This document shows positions 60,118-64,000 of a stretch of DNA of 64,000 nt, one piece after another (the first letter of the stretch is position 1; each line of letters opens with the position of its first letter). The DNA is from Actinomadura craniellae. Lineage in GTDB: Bacteria; Actinomycetota; Actinomycetes; Streptosporangiales; Streptosporangiaceae. The position numbers were made by a program, and so were the translations under genes. The stretch lies in contig NZ_QLYX01000005.1 in assembly GCF_003289645.1 (NCBI RefSeq), positions 1 to 64,000 on the forward strand, in the 5' to 3' direction. The notes under the pieces are model-generated. The model was not told the DNA's origin. It searched no databases and saw nothing but the letters and a program-made list of their open reading frames with translations.

Positions 60118-61535
60118 CGGGCACCGAGGAACGCGAGTTCGACTATGACCTGATCGTGGTGGGCGCCGGCCCGGCCGGCGAGAACGTCGCCGACTACGCG
60201 GCCAAACGCGGGGTACGCGCGGCGATCGTCGAATCCGAGCTCGTCGGCGGCGAATGCTCGTACTGGGCGTGCATGCCCTCCAAGGCACTCCTGCGCAGCG
60301 GACACGCGATCCAGGCGGCCCGCCGGGTCGCCGGCGCCCGCGAGGCGGTCGAGGGGACCATCGACGCCTCCGCGGTCCTCGCCCGGCGATCGTCGTTCAC
60401 CTCTCAGTGGAAGGACGACGGGCAGGTCTCCTGGCTCGACTCCGCGGGCATCGACCTGATCCGCGGCCACGGTCGCCTCTCCGGCCCGGGCGAGATCCAG
60501 GTCGGTGACCGTGCCTACTCGGCGCGGGCGGTCGCCCTGGCGACAGGCTCCGTTCCGACCCTGCCCAAGGTCCCCGGCCTCGCGGCCGCCGAGCCCTGGG
60601 GCACCCGCGAGGCGACCGCCGCCGGGCACGTCCCGCCGCGGCTCATCGTCATCGGCGGCGGGGTCGCCGGCACCGAACTCGCCCTCGCGTTCGCGTCCCT
60701 CGGCTCGCGCGTCACCCTGCTGTCCCGCGCCGGACTGCTCAGCCACGAGGAGCCCTTCGTCGGAGAGCACCTCGCCGCCGCCCTGACCGGCGAGGGGGTC
60801 GACGTGCGCCTGGGCGTCACACCCGCACGGATCGACCGCGACGCCGACCGGATCGTCAGCGTCGTCCTGGCCGACGGCACCACGCTCCGGGCCGAAGAAC
60901 TCCTGGTCTCCACCGGGCGCCGGCCGAACACCGGCGACCTCGGCCTCGAGACGATCGGCCTCGACCCCGCCGCGGAACTGCGGGTGGACGAGACGATGCT
61001 CGTCGACGGCACCGACTGGCTCTACGCCGTAGGGGACGTCAACGGCCGCGCGCTGCTCACCCACCAGGGCAAGTACCAGGCGCGCGCCGCGGGCGAGGCG
61101 ATCGCCGCGCGACTGCACGGATCACCCGTCTCCGCCGGGCCGTGGGGCCGGCACGCGGCCTCAGCGGACCACCTGGCCGTGCCCCACGTGGTGTTCACCG
61201 ACCCGGAGATCGCCAGCGTCGGGCTCACCGAATCCCGCGCCCGCGACAGGGGACTCAACATCCGGGCCGTCGAGTACGACCTCGGCCAGGTCGCCGGAGC
61301 CCAGCTCCACGCCGACGGGTACACCGGTCACGCCAAGCTCGTCGTCGACGAGGACCGGGGTGTGATCGTCGGCGCGACCTTCGTCGGCCAGGACGTCGCC
61401 GAACTCCTGCACGCGGCGACCATCGCGATCGTCGGTGAGGTCACGATCGACCGGCTCTGGCACGCCGTCCCCGCGTACCCCACCATCAGCGAGATCTGGC
61501 TGAGACTCCTGGAGACCTACGGCCGGCCGGCCTGA
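60114..61535 (+). CDS. Pyridine nucleotide-disulfide oxidoreductase (mercuric reductase/LPD-like)
   Basis: A 473-residue class I flavoprotein. FAD site VVGAGPAGENVADYAAKRG; redox cysteines in GGECSYWACMPSK (Cys48, Cys53, the usual CX4C spacing); NAD(P) site VIGGGVAGTELALAFASLG; LLVSTGRRPNTGDLG; second FAD block LYAVGDVNGRALLTHQGKYQ; dimer domain ending HAVPAYPTISEIW with the catalytic His. It lacks an N-terminal metal-binding domain and the C-terminal Cys pair of MerA, so metal reduction is not supported. Probable dihydrolipoamide-dehydrogenase-like or quinone/thiol reductase. Confidence 0.92.
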   Translation: MTGTEEREFDYDLIVVGAGPAGENVADYAAKRGVRAAIVESELVGGECSYWACMPSKALLRSGHAIQAARRVAGAREAVEGTIDASAVLARRSSFTSQWKDDGQVSWLDSAGIDLIRGHGRLSGPGEIQVGDRAYSARAVALATGSVPTLPKVPGLAAAEPWGTREATAAGHVPPRLIVIGGGVAGTELALAFASLGSRVTLLSRAGLLSHEEPFVGEHLAAALTGEGVDVRLGVTPARIDRDADRIVSVVLADGTTLRAEELLVSTGRRPNTGDLGLETIGLDPAAELRVDETMLVDGTDWLYAVGDVNGRALLTHQGKYQARAAGEAIAARLHGSPVSAGPWGRHAASADHLAVPHVVFTDPEIASVGLTESRARDRGLNIRAVEYDLGQVAGAQLHADGYTGHAKLVVDEDRGVIVGATFVGQDVAELLHAATIAIVGEVTIDRLWHAVPAYPTISEIWLRLLETYGRPA

Positions 61536-61583
61536 CACCGGTAGCGTCCCGGTAACCGACGTTGCCCGCCAGGGGGTGTGATC

Positions 61584-61964
61584 GTGTCCCGCCCTCCCGC
61601 ACCCCCCGGCGGCCGCCCGCGAGCGATCGCGGCATTGCTGCTGTGGCCGATCTTCGGCGCGCTGATCGCGGTCGGGCCGATCGTGATGTTCGTCGGTGCC
61701 CAGAACCTCCATGCGGCCCACCGCCCGATCAAGTGCGGTGACAAGGTGATGTCCCAGGACGGCCCGTACACGTGCTTCACCGGTTACGGCCCCCGCGACT
61801 ACGACGACCTCGTGCGAGAGCGACACGACCGAGCGGAACAGGCACCGTACATGCTCACGTTCGGGGCCCTGGCCGTGGCCATCGGCGTGTTCGGCATCAG
61901 GCGCGCCACCCGCCATCTGGGACGCATCCAGCGATGGGCGACCTCAAGCGGTCAGAACGAATGA
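61584..61964 (+). CDS. Small two-helix membrane protein
   Basis: A 126-residue protein with two membrane helices (about 14-36, LLLWPIFGALIAVGPIVMFV, and 88-105, MLTFGALAVAIGVFGI). The loop between them is extracytoplasmic or cytosolic and carries two cysteines (IKCGDKV and YTCFTG) suited to a disulfide. GTG 61584 has AGGGGG five bases upstream. No family recognised; no obvious operon partner. Confidence 0.65.
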   Translation: MSRPPAPPGGRPRAIAALLLWPIFGALIAVGPIVMFVGAQNLHAAHRPIKCGDKVMSQDGPYTCFTGYGPRDYDDLVRERHDRAEQAPYMLTFGALAVAIGVFGIRRATRHLGRIQRWATSSGQNE

Positions 61965-62127
61965 GCCTTCGTCGTCCTCGTCCGGCGCATCCGTCCGCTG
62001 ACCTGCCGTCGGCCCACTGATGCCGTCCAGATCCGTCCACGCTCGTCCGGGGCTGCTGTTACCGAGGCAGGTGAGGACCGGGCTTGGCGTAGCTGTGTGG
62101 AGCTGAGGGGTGGGGCACACTGGGTGT

Positions 62128-62436
62128 ATGCGGTACGCGGACAGCCGGACTTACGCGTTGCCGGAGGACCTGGCCCTGTTGGTGGGGCCGGTCTCCGGTG
62201 TCGTCGAGTTGCCTCGTCGTCTCGACTGGTCGGAGCAGCATGTCTATGACCTGGACGATCCGGCTCAGTTGGGTTTGATGTATGAGCGGGTGATCCGTGA
62301 GGCGTCCTCGCAGGAAGATCTCGCCACCTACCTCAATGCCCGGGTCCTCGCCGCCTGCTGGGGTCGGCTCTATCTGCCGGTGCAGGTGCGTCGACTCTGG
62401 GAGAGTCGTTTCCCGGTCCTCGCCGCAGCCGCGTAG
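62128..62436 (+). CDS. Probable antitoxin-like protein upstream of AbiEii-type nucleotidyltransferase
   Basis: A 102-residue protein with a mixed fold: YALPEDLALLVGPVSGVVELPRRLDWSEQHVYDLDDPAQLGLMYERVIREASSQ then ARVLAACWGRLYLP. The motif order (YDL-x-D-x-x-x-x-x-x-x-YE-x-V-x-x-EA) matches the small partner proteins encoded before AbiEii-type toxins in actinobacteria. The nucleotidyltransferase gene starts five bases after its stop. ATG 62128 has no strong ribosome site. Antitoxin role is inferred from position. Confidence 0.62.
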   Translation: MRYADSRTYALPEDLALLVGPVSGVVELPRRLDWSEQHVYDLDDPAQLGLMYERVIREASSQEDLATYLNARVLAACWGRLYLPVQVRRLWESRFPVLAAAA

Positions 62437-62441
62437 CCGGG

Positions 62442-63080
62442 ATGGACCCTCTCCACGAACGGGTGACGCGCATCGGTCTCGCCGCGACCGGTGAGTACGG
62501 GTTCGCGCTCGCCGGCGGGTACGCCGTCCAAGCGCACGGCTTCCTCGACCGGATGTCCGAGGACGTCGACCTCTTCACCGTGAACGAGGCCAGAACCCAG
62601 TTCCAAGAGGCGGTCACCGCTGCGATCGACGCCTACCGCAGGGAGGGGTTCGGCGTTGAGACGGCCCTGGCAGGAGACGGTTTCGTCCGGTTGCTGCTCA
62701 CCTCGCCGGATGGCCGGTCGGTGAAGGTGGAACTGGGCATCGACTGGCGCGCACATGCTCCCGTCACGCTGGCAGTCGGCCCCGTTCTCCATCCTGACGA
62801 CGCGGTGGGCAACAAGGTCGCCGCCCTGTACGGCAGGGCAGAGGTACGTGACTTCGTCGACGTCGAGGCGATCCTCCGCAGCGGCCGCTACACCACCCAG
62901 GATCTACTGCGTCTCGCCACCACTGCGGACCCGGGTTTCGAGCCGGACATGTTCCTGCTCGCCCTCAACGCCCTCGACCGGCTTCCCGACCAGGCGTTCA
63001 CAGTTCACGGCCTCTCACCAATCCGCACTCACGAACTCCGCCAGCGCTTCAAAGCCTGGGCAGCCGAGATCGCCCGCTAA
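62442..63080 (+). CDS. AbiEii/MenT-type nucleotidyltransferase toxin-like protein
   Basis: A 212-residue nucleotidyltransferase of the AbiEii/AbiGii toxin family. The catalytic block is FALAGGYAVQAHGFLDRMSEDVDLFT (GG, then S-x-D-x-D metal ligands), with a conserved NKVAALYGRAEVRDFVDVEAIL segment (Lys and Asp) downstream. Related MenT toxins add nucleotides to tRNA acceptor ends, and AbiE systems abort phage infection. It is closely coupled to the small upstream gene and lies next to a tRNA-derived junction, so horizontal origin is plausible. Confidence 0.82.
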   Translation: MDPLHERVTRIGLAATGEYGFALAGGYAVQAHGFLDRMSEDVDLFTVNEARTQFQEAVTAAIDAYRREGFGVETALAGDGFVRLLLTSPDGRSVKVELGIDWRAHAPVTLAVGPVLHPDDAVGNKVAALYGRAEVRDFVDVEAILRSGRYTTQDLLRLATTADPGFEPDMFLLALNALDRLPDQAFTVHGLSPIRTHELRQRFKAWAAEIAR

Positions 63081-63155
63081 TGGCCCAACGGCACGAGCAT
63101 CCCAGAAATGATCAAGGCCCGGGTTGAGATCGTGTCCTAGCCTGGGCCTTCGGTG

Positions 63156-63199
63156 TGGAGCGGGTGACGGGAATCGAACCCGCGCTATCAGCTTGGGAA
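63156..63199 (-). other. 3' half of tRNA-Gly(CCC), probable attachment site
   Basis: The minus strand matches tRNA-Gly from the anticodon loop (TTCCCAA) through the T arm (GCGGGTTCGATTCCCG) and acceptor strand CACCCGC to an encoded TCCA. The 5' half is absent: sequence before the loop does not pair with AAGCTGA. A break exactly at the anticodon loop is typical of tyrosine-recombinase att sites. It is not a functional tRNA gene. Confidence 0.75.
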
Positions 63200-63204
63200 T
63201 CGCA

Positions 63205-63270
63205 TCCCGTCCGCACGTCTCCAACGACAACCCCTACAGCGAGAGCAACTTCAGGACGCTGAAGTGCCAA
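63205..63270 (+). pseudogene. Fragment of an IS3/IS481-type DDE transposase
   Basis: Twenty-two codons read SRPHVSNDNPYSES, then NFRTLKCQ, the region around the catalytic Glu of rve-type transposases (usual form DN-x-x-x-E-x-x-F-x-x-LK). No further transposase sequence flanks it. It abuts the tRNA fragment within six bases. Confidence 0.65.
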
Positions 63271-63360
63271 CGGGCACGCAACGTACGCGCGGCCCGAGGC
63301 GTCCTTCATGTCTGGCCCTGACTCCAGTCCACTTGAGTCCTACAGCTAGGTCAACCCAGG

Positions 63361-63374
63361 TACACCTAGGTATA
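63361..63374. promoter_or_regulatory. Near-palindrome upstream of the VapBC-like pair
   Basis: TACACCTAGGTATA has a perfect ACCTAGGT core and 12 of 14 palindromic positions. AGGT blocks recur at 63345 and 63356. Antitoxin autoregulation sites typically have this form and place. Confidence 0.45.
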
Positions 63375-63412
63375 TTTGGAGATGTTGATCGAGGACAGCT
63401 ACGGGGGTGACG

Positions 63413-63613
63413 ATGACAACGAGCAGTGCACACTATGCGATGGAACCCCCAGCGGACGGCCCAGTATCACTGGACGAGTTGGCCCGACGTAAGAGCGTCC
63501 AGCCGATCAGATCAGCTGACGACCTGGCGCAAGATGGCGTCTTCGACACTGACGAAGAACTTGACGCTTTTCTTGCTCATGTCGCCGCCTCGCGTCGGGC
63601 TGATCTAGCCTGA
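63413..63613 (+). CDS. Probable VapB-like antitoxin
   Basis: A 66-residue acidic protein. The C-terminal part (SVQPIRSADDLAQDGVFDTDEELDAFLAHVAASRRADLA) has the charged helix that many antitoxins wrap around a PIN toxin. The N-terminus lacks a clear AbrB or ribbon-helix-helix domain. ATG 63413 has GGGGG five bases upstream. A PIN-domain gene follows after six bases, and a near-palindrome precedes it. Confidence 0.65.
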   Translation: MTTSSAHYAMEPPADGPVSLDELARRKSVQPIRSADDLAQDGVFDTDEELDAFLAHVAASRRADLA

Positions 63614-63619
63614 ACTCTG

Positions 63620-64000
63620 ATGGAACGCGTTGTCCTCGACACCGATTTCGCGTCGCTGAGCCTCAAGCGCCGGCTGCCTCCGGCGATTCTGGCGAAGCTG
63701 ATCGGCAAGCAGCCGTGTATCACGTTCGTGACGTTGGGAGAGCTGACCCAGTGGGCCGAACTCCGCCAGTGGGGTCGGCGCAACCGTGAAGCACTCGGCT
63801 ACTGGCTAGATGGCGTGATCGTCCTGCCCTACACCGACGACGTGGCGACCACCTGAGGCCGCATGTCGGCCGCCGCCATCCGCCGTGGCCGTCCCCGTCC
63901 GGCCAACGATTCGTGGATCGCTGCGTGCGCCCTGTCGTACGGGCTCCCGCTGGCGACCCGCAACGTCAAGGACTTCACCGACTTCGCCGAACACGAGGGC
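63620..64000 (+). pseudogene. VapC-like PIN-domain toxin interrupted by an in-frame TGA (runs off right edge)
   Basis: The frame encodes a PIN-domain ribonuclease: VVLDTDFASLSL (first Asp), TFVTLGELTQWAE (Glu), RPRPANDSWIAACALSYG (third acidic residue) and LATRNVKDFTDF. TGA at 63854-63856 interrupts it after 78 codons, then the same frame continues for 48 codons with perfect family match to the window edge. Relatives have Trp (TGG) at this place (TT-W-GRMSAAA), so one G-to-A change explains the stop. The product lacks two of four catalytic residues and is probably inactive unless the stop is read through. Confidence 0.78.

Noticed and set aside
60114-61535. Mercuric reductase
   Set aside because: The CX4C redox site is shared by the whole family; the N-terminal metal-binding domain and C-terminal Cys pair needed for mercury are missing and no mer genes adjoin.
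63854-63856. TGA read as selenocysteine in the PIN protein
   Set aside because: Relatives have Trp, not Cys, at this place, and no SECIS-like hairpin is apparent; a nonsense change is simpler.
1-64000. CRISPR array, rRNA operon, prophage or large biosynthetic gene cluster
   Set aside because: No regularly spaced repeats with unique spacers, no rRNA sequence, no structural phage genes and no multidomain synthases were seen.

Overview
The window is 64 kb of very GC-rich chromosomal DNA. It has short intergenic gaps, frequent GTG and TTG starts, many 4-nt ATGA/GTGA overlaps between operon genes, and several starts that look leaderless (a TANNNT-type -10 six to eight bases before the start codon). 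Gene content points to a filamentous or related actinobacterium, most likely in or near the Streptosporangiales/Thermomonosporaceae: MEDS/HATPase regulator, SigE-like and composite ECF sigma factors, 13E12-type HNH protein, Ser/Thr kinase with a WD40 propeller, ROK-controlled sugar ABC operon and actinobacterial SOS boxes. The genus is inference; the phylum is not in real doubt.

Layout. 1-8 kb: tail of an IS481-type transposase, a putative regulator, an aromatic/histidinol-phosphate aminotransferase, a TM-helix channel-like protein, a Nudix-type regulator, flotillin with an NfeD-like partner, a lipoprotein and a PlsC-type acyltransferase. 8.2-14.8 kb: a candidate extracellular polysaccharide locus (processive GT2 synthase, two membrane-anchored right-handed beta-helix proteins, UDP-glucose dehydrogenase), with a helically phased direct-repeat array before the dehydrogenase and a 718-bp AT-rich region upstream of the synthase. 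14.8-24.5 kb: a MEDS/anti-sigma-type kinase, then a tightly coupled seven-gene carbohydrate or cyclitol uptake and catabolism operon read leftward from a divergent ROK repressor. 24.5-32 kb: KhtTU-like K+/H+ antiporter, MHYT sensor, TetR-P450 pair, a Dabb-like gene fragment, an aminoglycoside phosphotransferase-like protein, and a MerR-regulated metallo-beta-lactamase-fold hydrolase.

32-38.8 kb: tRNA-Arg(ACG), tRNA-Ser(GCT), an EEP-fold hydrolase, an SOS-box-preceded HNH protein carrying eleven copies of a 21-bp/7-aa repeat, two divergent HTH proteins with shared operator-like repeats, and a TRIC-type channel. 39-48 kb: fumarylacetoacetase, a membrane protein, a class III adenylate cyclase divergent from a MerR-type regulator, a one-chain sigma/anti-sigma/membrane fusion, a SigE-like sigma factor, and a Cys-rich double-psi barrel protein coupled to a MauE-like membrane protein. 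47.5-50.7 kb: an AAA-type ATPase flanked by related repeats and preceded by an SOS box, then a pirin/MarR pair with two matching palindromes. 50.7-62 kb: peptidase M15, small membrane proteins, LysE exporter, DUF4397 protein, WD40 kinase, a 27-codon ORF coupled to a BBE-type FAD oxidase, a SnoaL protein, and a TetR-controlled two-gene redox operon. 62-64 kb: an AbiEii-type toxin pair, then the 3' half of tRNA-Gly(CCC), cut exactly at the anticodon loop, then transposase debris and a VapBC-like pair whose toxin carries an in-frame stop. The tRNA fragment looks like the edge of an integrated element extending beyond the window.

Most promising for new biology: the polysaccharide locus, the AAA ATPase with its repeats and SOS box, the DPBB/MauE pair, the 27-codon ORF with its oxidase, and the composite sigma factor.
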